Shown piece by piece: positions 8,267 to 18,200 of a DNA stretch of 64,000 nt. The stretch comes from 2-02-FULL-55-14 sp964534125. GTDB taxonomy: Bacteria; Bacteroidota; Ignavibacteria; UBA10030. The translations under genes and the position numbers were made by a program. The stretch spans positions 806,001-870,000 of the forward strand of contig CAZHOJ010000001.1 in the NCBI GenBank assembly GCA_964534125.1, given 5' to 3'. The notes under the pieces are model-generated. The model saw nothing but the letters and a program-made list of their open reading frames with translations. It was not told where the DNA came from and made no database searches. How positions within the stretch are numbered: position 1 is the stretch's first letter; the number at the start of each line of letters is the position of its first letter.

Positions 8267-9261
8267 CTGGTATTTCCTTTCCCGTTCGTCAGCTCTTTGT
8301 GCATGATGACATGCCGGCGCTGGACCTTCAGCCCGACCTTCGTGTAAAAGTCCTTCGCCCTGCCGGTGGTCCATGCCAACCACAGGTTCCGCTTCCCCTT
8401 TCGCCGCATCAATTCTACTGTGCGGTAGTACAGGAAGGGCCCGAGCCCCCTCCCTCCGTACGCATCCGCAATCCCGAACGGACCGAACCGCTCGTCCTGG
8501 AAGTGCGAGAATCCGACGACCTCGTCCTCCTTCAACGCCAGCATGATCTCATCGCACGCCGGGTCCTCCCGTAGGCGATCATGCGCAACCCTGAACAGGT
8601 CACCCGGGTAGTTCTGGCGGAGGAATGCGAGGAGGCGGAGCGTGTGCTCCGCCCGGAACACCTCGACGCGGAAACCGGATCGTCCGAGCGCAGTGAATCG
8701 CTCTTCCATCTCTGCAGGGATGGCGAAATCGACGAGAGACCCGCCCATACCATAAACGCTCCTGGCCTTCCGGTACCCGGCCGACCGGAGGAAGGCCACG
8801 GCAGCAGGATAGGCATCAAGGTCTACGCCGGGTATAACGTAATGCGGCGTGTAATCGGAAACGGAAACTTCCCGAATGCCCTTCGATGCAAGGAATGTCT
8901 CTGCCCGCTCCAGCAGGGCTGAACCCACTGACCGCCGCGTCCAGTCCGGATGGACGAAGAATGACGTGATCCAGCCTTTTCCCTCCTCAAGGCCCAGATC
9001 GTAGTACGGATACCGGCGGCAGATGCTCATCATAAACCCGATAACGGCCTTGCCATCGCACGCGACCAGACATCCTTCATCATCGAAGTTCGCGTCGAGC
9101 ACAATGTTCCGCCGGAATGTGGTGAGCGAGATACTGTCCCGCTCGAGACATCGGTTCCAGAGAGCGACGACAGCAGCTTCATCCCTCGCATCGAATGGCC
9201 GGATGACCGGTCGCTTCGCAGAGACAGCCGGAGAGGTCCGTGTGGTCTCAGGGAAGGGCAT
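8263..9261 (-). CDS. tandem GNAT-domain acetyltransferase (copy 2)
   Basis: About 332 residues from the ATG at 9261, which overlaps the end of the PIG-L gene by 14 bases; the ribosome site is weak. Two GNAT halves: the first (about 15-160) contains FFVHPDWTRRSVGSALLERA, an acetyl-CoA loop; the second (about 175-325) contains YGGRGLGPFLYYRTVELMRR. Both halves keep the R/Q-x-x-G-x-G/A-type CoA loop in recognisable form. It is paralogous to the 11111-12055 gene in the same operon (shared patterns LDANF, Y.P.Y.(I/T)PGVD, FGPFG(I/V)A). Its substrate is probably an amino group released by the neighbouring deacetylase or glycosidases, which is inference. It ends in an ATGA overlap with the glycosidase gene. 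Confidence 0.85.
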   Translation of the reverse strand: MPFPETTRTSPAVSAKRPVIRPFDARDEAAVVALWNRCLERDSISLTTFRRNIVLDANFDDEGCLVACDGKAVIGFMMSICRRYPYYDLGLEEGKGWITSFFVHPDWTRRSVGSALLERAETFLASKGIREVSVSDYTPHYVIPGVDLDAYPAAVAFLRSAGYRKARSVYGMGGSLVDFAIPAEMEERFTALGRSGFRVEVFRAEHTLRLLAFLRQNYPGDLFRVAHDRLREDPACDEIMLALKEDEVVGFSHFQDERFGPFGIADAYGGRGLGPFLYYRTVELMRRKGKRNLWLAWTTGRAKDFYTKVGLKVQRRHVIMHKELTNGKGNTR

Positions 9262-9955
9262 CGACAAGCCGCTTCTTCTCAAATGGATCGACGTCGAAGG
9301 TGACGGCGTGACGCACTCCGACGACGGCCCCCCTGGTGACCGCAAGGGCGCTGTAATAATCGAGGTACGGGAATGAGGAGATCCCTCCTTTGATGAACTC
9401 ATATGTGACGATCCACTTCTTCCACTCTTCCAGCTCCCTGGTCACATCGACATAGACATACGGCGTAAAGCCCTCAGGGTCTTCCCAGTTATCGGTGTAG
9501 TATATCGCCGTAACCCCCCGGTGCCTGGGATGGTCCGTAACGACACCCTCGAGGGATGCCAGGAGCACCGCATCCATGACGATGCCGTGTGTGTTCGCAT
9601 GGTCCTTATGGATGCTGTTCTTCCAGTGTGTAATGATATGCGTTGGCTTCACAGTGCGGATCACATCCGCAACGTAGAGCTGATGCTCCTCCGTGTTCAT
9701 GAGCTTGCCGTCCGTGTACGGGCCGATGATGACCTCGGCGCCGATCGTCGTCCCGATCTTCCCTGCTTCCCTGCGCTTCTGCTCTCCGTATTTTTCCGGG
9801 GAGAGCCTGGGGTTTCCCCCTTCACCGAGCGTGAGGTGCAGCATGGTCACGTCGTCTCCCATGCTCGCATGCTTTGCCAGGACTGCACCGCACGCCACCT
9901 CCATATCGCCGGCATGCGCACCGACGGCGAGGATCGTTCGCTTCTCTTTCGTCAT
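9248..9955 (-). CDS. PIG-L/LmbE family deacetylase
   Basis: 235 residues from the ATG at 9955 with GAAGGA upstream. The zinc site of PIG-L enzymes is visible as AHAGDMEVACGA (residues 13-24; H14, D17, a variant of AHPDD) and HWKNSIHKDHANTHG (H116, H119). Family members hydrolyse N-acetyl groups from GlcNAc-bearing molecules (mycothiol, bacillithiol, GPI and antibiotic precursors). Within this operon it would fit deacetylation of a released amino sugar in the cytosol. The usual Pro after the first His is Ala here and the second Asp is replaced by Met, with an E next to it, so metal binding may differ slightly. It is 28 bases after the HGSNAT-like gene. Confidence 0.88.
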   Translation of the reverse strand: MTKEKRTILAVGAHAGDMEVACGAVLAKHASMGDDVTMLHLTLGEGGNPRLSPEKYGEQKRREAGKIGTTIGAEVIIGPYTDGKLMNTEEHQLYVADVIRTVKPTHIITHWKNSIHKDHANTHGIVMDAVLLASLEGVVTDHPRHRGVTAIYYTDNWEDPEGFTPYVYVDVTRELEEWKKWIVTYEFIKGGISSFPYLDYYSALAVTRGAVVGVRHAVTFDVDPFEKKRLVDALP

Positions 9956-9983
9956 TGGTCCTTCCATCCTTCCATGCAATCGT

Positions 9984-11090
9984 TCAGATCTTGAGGAAAA
10001 TCCTCTTCCGATAGAACACCGACATGACCCCAAGCCAGATGGCCGTATAGACCAGAGCATACAGCAAGGATGCATTGATATCGTTCAGCCAGGAGGCGAA
10101 GAGGTTCTCGAAGATCAGTCCCTTGAGCGACACCACTCCCGTCGTACCGTCCGGCAGCATCCGCTCGAACCGTATCAGCCCCATGACACGACCGGCCAGG
10201 CTCGCAAGGAAGAAGGTCGAGAGAGGGTTCATACCGAACACGAGGAACGGCTCAGCCCAGCGCTTCCAACCGCGGATCTCGATGGCCCAATAGCACATCG
10301 CCAGAAGGTTCAGGCCGAACCCGGCCGTGAATATGACGTACGAGGGACTCCACAACAGTTTGTTGATAGGGAACCATACGTCAAGGATGAGCCCCAGTAC
10401 AAGCCCGACATTGCCGGCGACGAACATCACGACAGTCCTCTCCAGATGCGTACGACCAGTGCGGAGCCACTCACCCGCAAGCGATCCCAGCAGAACGGTC
10501 GAGAAGGACGGGACCAGGCTCAGGATACCCTCGGCGTGCGAATGCCATCCTTCGATGATGATCCGGTCGACATAGTCCCAGACGCTCCCCTGCCATTCGA
10601 GGACGCCGGCGACGTGACCCGGCACCGGCACCAACATCATCAGCGCCCAATACACCACGAGGAAAAAGACAGCGGCTATCGCTTGCCATGTCCGGTCCAG
10701 AACGAGGACGAGGCCGGCCGAGACAAGGTACACCACCCCGATCCGTTGAAGGACATCAAGGATGAGCTTCTTGTCGTAGTTGAAATCGGGAAGCCCGGTG
10801 AGGATCATTCCCAGGGCGAAGAGAACGGCAGAGCGTACGGCGACATGCCGGAACAGGGCCGCCCTGGTCGCCCCCCGCTCCAACCGACGTGGGAACGAAA
10901 ACGCCATCGCAACCCCGACGATGAACAGGAAAAACGGGAAGATCAGGTCGGTGGGTGTCCAGCCATGCCATTCAGCATGACGCAGAGGGGCATGGACGGC
11001 GCTCCACGTGCCGGGATTGTTGACGATGAGCATCCCGGCGATAGTGATGCCTCTGAAGGCGTCGAGAGAAACGAGTCTCTGGTTTTCCAT
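9984..11090 (-). CDS. HGSNAT-like membrane acyltransferase (DUF5009 type)
   Basis: 368 residues from the ATG at 11090 (AGGA upstream). It begins MENQRLVSLDAFRGITIAGM and carries the family block LRHAEWHGWTPTDLIFPFFL (about 36-55; H38, D48), followed by FIVG. About ten membrane helices follow, with SLVPSFSTVLLGSLAGEWL and FLVFGMNPLSTFFLASLAG. The group includes the human lysosomal heparan-alpha-glucosaminide N-acetyltransferase, which moves acetyl groups from cytosolic acetyl-CoA to glucosamine across a membrane. Bacterial members are mostly uncharacterised but occur in glycan loci. Here it may acetylate a glucosamine on the far side of the inner membrane. Confidence 0.83.
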   Translation of the reverse strand: MENQRLVSLDAFRGITIAGMLIVNNPGTWSAVHAPLRHAEWHGWTPTDLIFPFFLFIVGVAMAFSFPRRLERGATRAALFRHVAVRSAVLFALGMILTGLPDFNYDKKLILDVLQRIGVVYLVSAGLVLVLDRTWQAIAAVFFLVVYWALMMLVPVPGHVAGVLEWQGSVWDYVDRIIIEGWHSHAEGILSLVPSFSTVLLGSLAGEWLRTGRTHLERTVVMFVAGNVGLVLGLILDVWFPINKLLWSPSYVIFTAGFGLNLLAMCYWAIEIRGWKRWAEPFLVFGMNPLSTFFLASLAGRVMGLIRFERMLPDGTTGVVSLKGLIFENLFASWLNDINASLLYALVYTAIWLGVMSVFYRKRIFLKI

Positions 11091-11110
11091 GAGATCCTGG
11101 GTCCGCGGAC

Positions 11111-12055
11111 CTATACGCCGAGCTCTTTGCGGAGTATGGCGAAGCGCCGCGTTTCGGTGAACCCGAATTTCCCGTAGACTTTGGCGGCGACATCGTCTGT
11201 CCACATCACCCATGCATTGTGATATCCCATATGACGCATGCGCTCGAGCGTGCGGGCGAGCAGTACCGTTCCGATGCCTTTCCCCTGGTGCTCCTCCGCA
11301 ACGCCGAAGGGGCCGAAGTGAGATCCCTCGAACTGACAGTATCCGATGATCCTGCCGCCGTGGACAACCACGGTGATCTGGTCCGGCGAGAAGGCACCCG
11401 TGACCATGAGCTGCAGGTTCCGCCGTTCGACCCGGACCCAGTCTGTCGGCATGGATCCTTCCAGAAAATCAAGGAATGCGAGGAGGTCGGAGTGCCGGAA
11501 GGTCCGGACGTCGATCCCCAACCTCAGAAGCTCCTGCTGTTTCTTCTGTACTGCCGGCGACACCTCGAACAGCGCGATCGGGGCATCCATGCTCAACGCC
11601 TCTTTCACCTGGACATAGCCATTGCTTAGATAAAAGTCCAGGAGCGGCTTGTTTGCACGGATATCGACACCCGGTGTGATGTATGCAGGCGGATAGGTCG
11701 AGATGAGACATTCCTTCTTCCCATTCTGAACGAACCGCTTCTCGAGCTCGCGCAGCAGGGCGTTGCCCTCCACATCCAGCTTCCGCCCGCTCCCGACACC
11801 GAGCCCGAGGACCCATGCTCTCGTCCCGTCGGGATCGGCATCACCAAGGTCCTGCCGCCGGGCCTGGAAACCGAGCACGAATCCGACGACCGAGGAGCCG
11901 TCCTTGCCGAGCAGGAACGTGTCGGGGCTGAAATTCGCATCCAGCAGGATGCGGGACTCGAACATCCCTGGCGTCATCGCATCGAGCGGAAGTGAGGCGT
12001 TCCAGAGTGAGATGACCTGGCTGAGATCGCTGTCCGTATATGGGGAGATCGTCAT
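11111..12055 (-). CDS. tandem GNAT-domain acetyltransferase (copy 1)
   Basis: 314 residues from the ATG at 12055, only 5 bases after the stop of the PorV-like gene. N-terminal GNAT half about 1-150 (VISLWNASLPLDAMTP, LGVGSGRKLDVEGNALL); C-terminal half about 165-310 with EEHQGKGIGTVLLARTLERM, a clean acetyl-CoA loop (QGKGIG). The second half looks intact, while the first half has a degenerate loop. It is the paralogue of the 8263-9261 product, placed on the other side of the membrane acetyltransferase and the PIG-L deacetylase. Acceptor unknown; an amino-sugar or muropeptide amine is the contextual guess. Confidence 0.85.
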   Translation of the reverse strand: MTISPYTDSDLSQVISLWNASLPLDAMTPGMFESRILLDANFSPDTFLLGKDGSSVVGFVLGFQARRQDLGDADPDGTRAWVLGLGVGSGRKLDVEGNALLRELEKRFVQNGKKECLISTYPPAYITPGVDIRANKPLLDFYLSNGYVQVKEALSMDAPIALFEVSPAVQKKQQELLRLGIDVRTFRHSDLLAFLDFLEGSMPTDWVRVERRNLQLMVTGAFSPDQITVVVHGGRIIGYCQFEGSHFGPFGVAEEHQGKGIGTVLLARTLERMRHMGYHNAWVMWTDDVAAKVYGKFGFTETRRFAILRKELGV

Positions 12056-12060
12056 GGCGT

Positions 12061-13101
12061 TCAGTAGCTTATCCCAAGGGTGAGATGGTGGACCGTGCCG
12101 AAGATGCCGAACGGCTGGTACGCATAGTCGAGGCGAAGCGGGAGCCCGTCGAACGCGTGGCGCACACCGAGGCCCGCCGTGAATCCCCGCTCGTCATAGT
12201 TCGACATGTACCCGACGCGAAGCCGGAGGACCTCCATAATGGAGTATTCCGCTCCGACCTTGAACTTCTCGTTGAAATCCCTGGGATGCTTCGATTCGAA
12301 GCTGAGGACCAGCACCCGCGCATCTTCCCCCTCCAAAAAGAAAGCAATGGGCTCGACCGTCGCGCCGAAGCTCACCGCGAACGGCATCGGGAACGGGTCA
12401 TTCTCATACCGGATCTCGCGTGAGATGTTCTGAAGCGTGGCCGCGAACCGGATCCCGTTGTATCCGAAATCATAATAGGCACCGACATCGACAGCATATT
12501 CCGTGGCTTCATACCCCTTGGCGCTGATGGGCATCGTGGGATCATCGATCGCGCCACCCACCGGAGCGACCCACGCATTCCCCAGGTCCTGTGTAACGCG
12601 CTTGAGATGGACGCCGTACGAGAACCGGTCGCTCACACTCTGGGAGAAGGCAAGCCCTATCGCATACGCCTGCGGTGAGAAGACCTCCGTGTCGACATAC
12701 CCCTCATTGTTGTTGGCCCGTCGGGTGCCGTAAAAATCTCCGTAGTCCATCGCGAGCACGCTCACTGCGAGCACGCCAAAACTGCCGACGCGGATGGAGG
12801 CAGCCCCCGCGTTATAGTTGATATCGGCGATGCCGGTGGTATGATGAACGGCGATGTCCGCGAGGGCATCGTTCCGGGAGATCAGCGCCGGGTTCCAGAA
12901 GATCCCTGTGGCATTGAATGTGGAGACGACCCCCACACCTCCCCTGCCGATCGCCTCGGCCGAGACGGGATTTTCGAGGAACCGGAATCCGACCTGCGCC
13001 TTCTTCTCGATCTGTGAGGTCGCCGGTAGAGCGAACAGGATAAGAGCCGCAAGTACGCCGACCAGCCGGAGCATCAGGGTGTTCATTGTCGTGTTCTTCA
13101 T
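12061..13101 (-). CDS. PorV/PorQ-family outer-membrane protein
   Basis: 346 residues from the ATG at 13101 (GAGGGA upstream). Signal peptide 1-29 ends ALPATSQ. The mature start is typical of the PorV family: VGFRFLENPVSAEAIGRGGV, then GIFWNPALISR. The rest is beta-strand rich and ends in a barrel-like strand (HHLTLGISY). PorV is an FadL-like barrel that serves as a T9SS component or cargo shuttle in Bacteroidota; in Ignavibacteria, PorV-like proteins often sit beside TonB receptors and T9SS cargo as here. It begins 10 bases after the stop of the large exported protein, so they are probably made together. Confidence 0.85.
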   Translation of the reverse strand: MKNTTMNTLMLRLVGVLAALILFALPATSQIEKKAQVGFRFLENPVSAEAIGRGGVGVVSTFNATGIFWNPALISRNDALADIAVHHTTGIADINYNAGAASIRVGSFGVLAVSVLAMDYGDFYGTRRANNNEGYVDTEVFSPQAYAIGLAFSQSVSDRFSYGVHLKRVTQDLGNAWVAPVGGAIDDPTMPISAKGYEATEYAVDVGAYYDFGYNGIRFAATLQNISREIRYENDPFPMPFAVSFGATVEPIAFFLEGEDARVLVLSFESKHPRDFNEKFKVGAEYSIMEVLRLRVGYMSNYDERGFTAGLGVRHAFDGLPLRLDYAYQPFGIFGTVHHLTLGISY

Positions 13102-13111
13102 GGCATTTCCC

Positions 13112-15268
13112 TCACCGGACGAGGACAAATTTGACGAACTGATTATCCAGCGCTTTGCCGTTGATATCCTCCGCATCGGTCACCGTCAGGATGTAGATGC
13201 CGCTGGTGACGTACTGGTTCTCGTCCGTTCGCTGGTTCCACTCGTGGTCCGATGTCCCGAAGTGATCGATGGTCGTAACATGGTCCCCCGTCTCTGTGAA
13301 GATCCGCAGCGTACATTTCACAGGGAGATTGACGAAAAGGATCTTGTCGGGCGTACCCGAGAATCCCAATCCGCCCGACGCGACCGTGGCAGGATTCGGA
13401 ACAACGCGGACGAGCCCCTCTCGGCTCTCGTTGAGTCCGGGTTTGAAGGACGCGGCCGGAAGCTGTGAACGGGTCGCGAGCCAGGAACTCTCCAGCGGTT
13501 GCCCAGGCTGCAGTCCCGTGGTGTTCTGGGAACCGTTGTCGACCGCCGAAACGGCATAGTAGTAGTCAACGCCCCGTTGGACCGTCATGTCCGTGAACAG
13601 CGTGGCATTCCGGTCCGTTGTCTCATGCACAAGCTCCCAGCGCTCCCCGCTGTTCTGGTCGAGAGGATCGTTAACGTAGTACGCGCCCTGCTTCCTGTAC
13701 ACCCGCCATGCCTGCCAGTCGTCAACTCCCGTCACCGCGTCGGCAAAGTAGGAAGGATCCGGGTACGACCATTGCACCTCGATCCTGTCGGGCCCCGACG
13801 TCACCTCGATGTCGGGCGGGGGCGGTGCAGCAGGAATGGCCTGGCCGCTCGCGATCCTGTTCCACGCCCAGTTCGCCTTGTCCATCACCTTCCACAGCGA
13901 ATCCTTTCCCATCTCGACGAACTCGTTCTTCTGTGCATCGGTGATGGTGCCGCTGAACCAGGCACGGCCGATGGAGTCCGCGGCCTCGTACCCGATGCTT
14001 CCCACCCCGACGGCGATCACGAAACTGATGGAGTCATAGCGGGAGATGGATGCATCCTTCGTGAGAGTGTACGGACCCGTTGTGATGAAACGCATCGGGC
14101 CTTTCTGCGGTGCTGTTGCCAGACCTGCAGTGATGGGGTCGAGCGGGAACCGCCCCCGCGAATCGTCCCCCCGGTAAGTCTGAAGCAGTCCCACATCCCG
14201 GCGTCCCCACAGGTCGAGCACGATGCTGGCGTGAGGCATGGCGTAGGGCTGCGAAATATCGTCGGTGTTGTCTGTCGCCGACCGGTCGGCATGCAGAAGC
14301 GCATAACCGGGGATCTGCGTAGAATGCAGGAATCCCGTCGTCCTGTCCGGGTCTCCCGCGTCCTCAGAGGAACCGGTGTTCGTGTAGACCGGCGCGACGG
14401 GATTGTCAGCATCCCAGTAGTACGCGACATGGAGCGATTCACGGGGAGCGGTCGGCAGCAACTCGGACTTTCTCACGAACCAGCTGTCGAGATCGTCCTC
14501 CCCTTCATACGCGAATCCGCCGTTGACCCACCGTTCGCCGACCTTCGACGGGCCGAAGCTGAATGCGATCGGCCACCAGAATGTGATGCTCTGATCCGGC
14601 AGGGAATCCGGCCCCGCCGTCAGTTCTCGGGGACGACGGATCTCACCCGTGAACTTTTGCGTCGCCTTCCAGATGAAGAAATCCCCGAGGTCCTTGTCGC
14701 TGAAGACGTATACCTCCACGCGGCTCCGAATGCCGAACTGTGCACAGACATCTTCCCATACCAGTTTGAGGTCCGACGGGATGGTCCGGTCGACGTGCCA
14801 CCTGTACGGTGGCGCGAGCGGAATGTCGTCCACGACTATCTGTGGAGGACGATAGCGTCTGGTCTCCAGCGCCCAGTCTGTCGAGCCAGGATTGGTAAGG
14901 GCGCCGCCGCGCGTGTACATCTGCTGCGTGGTGCCGAACTCGTCGACGATGCCGTTGGGGTCGAGCACGAGCGGATTGAAGATCTGATACAGCATGTTCG
15001 ACTGCCACCGTTCCCGCGGCCAGTAGAAGATCTCCGTCTGCTGGGGATTCGTGCCCGTCAGCATCCAGCTGAATTGCGTTTGCAATCCTCCCTCCCCGTT
15101 CAGCTTGTTCATCGACAGGTGAAAGTTCCCCACGTCGATGGTCATGGGGGGCGGGTCGAAATCCGGCTCCTGCGCCAGCGCGGGCACCGTGCAGAGGATG
15201 GTCAGGAAAACGGCGAAACGGACTATGCTCGTCCTCATGTCCGGTCGATGATACTGTGCATGTCTCAT
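13112..15268 (-). CDS. large exported protein with FN3-like and T9SS-type C-terminal domains
   Basis: 718 residues from the ATG at 15268, which overlaps the stop of the TonB receptor gene as ATGA. Internal MRTSIVRFAVFLTILCTVPALAQ is the signal peptide. Residues about 30-480 have no family I recognise. An FN3-like segment follows (GPDRIEVQWSYPDP, DYYYAVSAVD). The last 90 residues (VRVVPNPATVASG, LRIFTETGDHVTTIDH, SGIYILTVTDAED, ending QFVKFVLVR) have the fold signature of FlgD-like/T9SS type A sorting domains. The product is probably secreted through T9SS or surface attached, working with the adjacent TonB receptor and PorV-like protein, perhaps as a surface glycan-binding partner. No SusD-like gene is present. 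Confidence 0.8.
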   Translation of the reverse strand: MRHAQYHRPDMRTSIVRFAVFLTILCTVPALAQEPDFDPPPMTIDVGNFHLSMNKLNGEGGLQTQFSWMLTGTNPQQTEIFYWPRERWQSNMLYQIFNPLVLDPNGIVDEFGTTQQMYTRGGALTNPGSTDWALETRRYRPPQIVVDDIPLAPPYRWHVDRTIPSDLKLVWEDVCAQFGIRSRVEVYVFSDKDLGDFFIWKATQKFTGEIRRPRELTAGPDSLPDQSITFWWPIAFSFGPSKVGERWVNGGFAYEGEDDLDSWFVRKSELLPTAPRESLHVAYYWDADNPVAPVYTNTGSSEDAGDPDRTTGFLHSTQIPGYALLHADRSATDNTDDISQPYAMPHASIVLDLWGRRDVGLLQTYRGDDSRGRFPLDPITAGLATAPQKGPMRFITTGPYTLTKDASISRYDSISFVIAVGVGSIGYEAADSIGRAWFSGTITDAQKNEFVEMGKDSLWKVMDKANWAWNRIASGQAIPAAPPPPDIEVTSGPDRIEVQWSYPDPSYFADAVTGVDDWQAWRVYRKQGAYYVNDPLDQNSGERWELVHETTDRNATLFTDMTVQRGVDYYYAVSAVDNGSQNTTGLQPGQPLESSWLATRSQLPAASFKPGLNESREGLVRVVPNPATVASGGLGFSGTPDKILFVNLPVKCTLRIFTETGDHVTTIDHFGTSDHEWNQRTDENQYVTSGIYILTVTDAEDINGKALDNQFVKFVLVR

Positions 15269-18200
15269 AGGTTTACCCTCAGGCCCATGATGATCCGTCG
15301 CGGATTGAGGAAGATGGGAGCATCCCACCATCCTGTATCGATGTGGCCGTCGTCAGATTTCCACTGGCCCCATTCATCGGTCCCCCCCGACCCTTCGTGC
15401 GGAAGGTTGAGGGAATTCTTGTATGCGTCGTACTGCGACCGGAGCATGTTCTCCGGAATGAGCCACTTGTTGTTCGTCAGATTCTTTATCGTGACGACGA
15501 ACTCCATCGAGGCGTTGGCGATGCGGAACGCCTTCGATCCGCGACAATCGATGTTCCACGTATCGACGGCGTCGACATAGATGCGGTTCTTGATATCGGT
15601 CTCCTCCGGATTCCACAGGAGCTGCCCGCCGTCACGCCATTCGTAGAAGAACGTGAAGATGATGTCACCGGCGAGGAAGCCCCATCTCGATGGCGTGATC
15701 AGGTTCAGGTTCACGTTGCCGCGAGGGCGCGGATGTGTCACCGTCAGGTTCGCCCCCCGGAGTTCATTGGAGGCCTCCAGGCGGTTCTCGTAGACCCGGG
15801 CGAGCCCGGTCTGTCCCCGGCTCTGCAGCATATAGTCGAACATTGCGTGGAAGATGACATACTCGCCGATGGGGCGTTCGAGCCGGAACTCGACGCCGCG
15901 GACGTCTCCGTACGCATCCGGCTCGTACTTCCGCACGATGTTGTCATGATAGTAGTTGTAGTACGTGCGGCTCAGCGGCTCGTTCCTGATATCCTTGTAG
16001 TAGGCCGTCACATTGAACAGGAACTCGTCGAAGAACATCTGTTCGTAGCCGAACTCGTACGAGACCGTCCGGGCCGGGATGAGGTCGGGCGTCGGCACCG
16101 TCACCGACGCAAGGTCGATGATCTGATTGTACATGAACGAGACAGGCGGACGCTGGTAGAAATGGCCGTAGTTGAAGTAGAGCTTGCTCGCTTCTGTCAC
16201 CGGGAATGAGACACCCAGACGGGGCGAGATGTTCACGAAGGCCTTGCTCTCTTCACGCGGCCATCCCTCCGGATTCTCCAGCATGTCGCGGAACAGCTCC
16301 CATCGCTCGTAACTTCCCCACTCACCAGGGAGGTTCTGGTAGATCTCATTGTAAAGCTTCCGGTAGTCCTCGTCGAGCGGAAGGCCGACCACGAAACCGT
16401 CCTTTCGCGGGTCCATGTAGTCCAGCCGCACGCCCGCGTTCATGATCATCCCCTCGAATTCCAGCTTGTCCTGCACATAGAGACCTGCGTCGATGGGATT
16501 CGCCTGGAAATACTGCCAGAGGTCGGGTGTGTACGAGAGCTGCGCCTGCAGCCAGGTGCCGGTATACACGTAGAGGTCCTGCACCCGGAACGAGAATCCC
16601 GCATCGATCTGGTGGTGCCGGCCGATCTGCGTAGTGAGGTCGGCTTTCAGCTGGAAAACGCGGGAGGATGAAGAGTCGACGCGCTGCAGGCCGCCATACA
16701 TCCGGAACATATTGAGGCCGTCGGTGCCGGGATTCGTAGATGCGTTCGGCGAACCGAGTCGAGGGTCATTGTAATACCGGTAGAGACGCCCGTCGCTGCC
16801 GGTGTACTCGGCCCACGCTTCGGCCCTCGAGGTATCGAGCGAGAGGGGCTGCAGCTGCTGGTCCGTGTACCCGAACTGCAGGTCGACCGTGTAGAAGGAG
16901 GTGTTCGACAGTGTGTGAGTGAGCTTCGCTCCTGCGACGACGTACTGCTGGTCGTAGAACTGGAGGCGGCTCTTGTTGAACAGCTGCCAGAGATTGTCAC
17001 CCCCCAGCAATCGGGCCTGCTGCTGCACGGACGATTCCGTACTGTTCAGGAAGTTGAAGCTCGACGATGCATCCACCAGCGCCCCTCCGTAGCTTGTCGT
17101 CTGCCCGCCGCTGGCTGTGCTCACCTTCGCATACATCCCGTTGACGGCCAGGCGGATATGGTCCGTCACGGTCGTGGTCAGCTTCAGTTGCGTGTTCCAG
17201 TCCTTGTAGTTGTCCCTCGGACCGATCGGAAATGCCAGCTGCGAGTCCTCATACTTGAAGCCGAGAAGGAAGGTCGTGTTCTCCGCGTACGGGCCGATGA
17301 TCGGGATGCCCGCTCCGAGCAGAGGCCCCGTGAGGCTTCCCTCGACGAAGATGTCCGGTTTCGATGCGACGGCGTAGCGGGGGTGTTGCCGCTGCCACAG
17401 GTCGTACTTCTGCAGCGAGTCGAGGCGGCGGTTGAGCGTGAAGGAATACGACCAGCCGCGGAACGTCCGGAATTCCTGAGGGACAGTCGTATCTCCCGCC
17501 GGAACACCGCTCCAGGCATACGGGCCGGCAAAGACCTTATATATCCACGAATCCTCGCTCCACGGATCGGTGCCGAAGAATCGTTTTTGATTCGCCGGCG
17601 CGACATCCACTTTCATGCTCAGGTTGAACCGCTCTCGGCTCCCCTCCTTCGTGACGACGTTCAGAAGTCCGGAGCGGATGCCCCCATACTTTGCGGCGAA
17701 TCCACCCGTCAGTACCTGGATCTCCTGGATGGTGGTGGAGTTCAGCGCGAGGTAGGAGTTCTCGGACCGCGGATCCTGCAGGGACATCCCGTCGAGGCGG
17801 ATATCCGTCTCGCGGATGGAGCCGCCGCGCACACTGAGGCCGTTCCCCTCCGCCCCGCTGACCAGCTCGACTCCTTTCAGTTTGTTGACAAACTCGTCGA
17901 CGCGCGTCACGGGCATCTGCTCCAGCCGCGTCGTCCCGATGACCTCCTGCGTCGAGGAGACATCCGGCCGTATCGCCTCCCGTTCAGCGGTGATGACCAC
18001 AGACGTCATCTCGATGGTCGTCTCGCCGAGCGTGAAGTCGACCTCAATGGTACGGTCGCTTTCCACGCGAACGCCCGTCCGGACGACGGTCCCGTAGCCA
18101 AGCATGCTCGCACGGAGCGAGTATGTGCCGGGCTGCACATTCAGGATGATGAAATATCCGTCCAGGTCGGATGCTGCGCCGATGGGGGGATCAACAGGTA

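Noticed and set aside
13499..15580. A 693-residue open frame on the plus strand
   Set aside because: It is the antisense of the T9SS-type protein and TonB receptor genes; high GC keeps the opposite frame open and its composition (Arg/Pro/His-rich) is that of a shadow.
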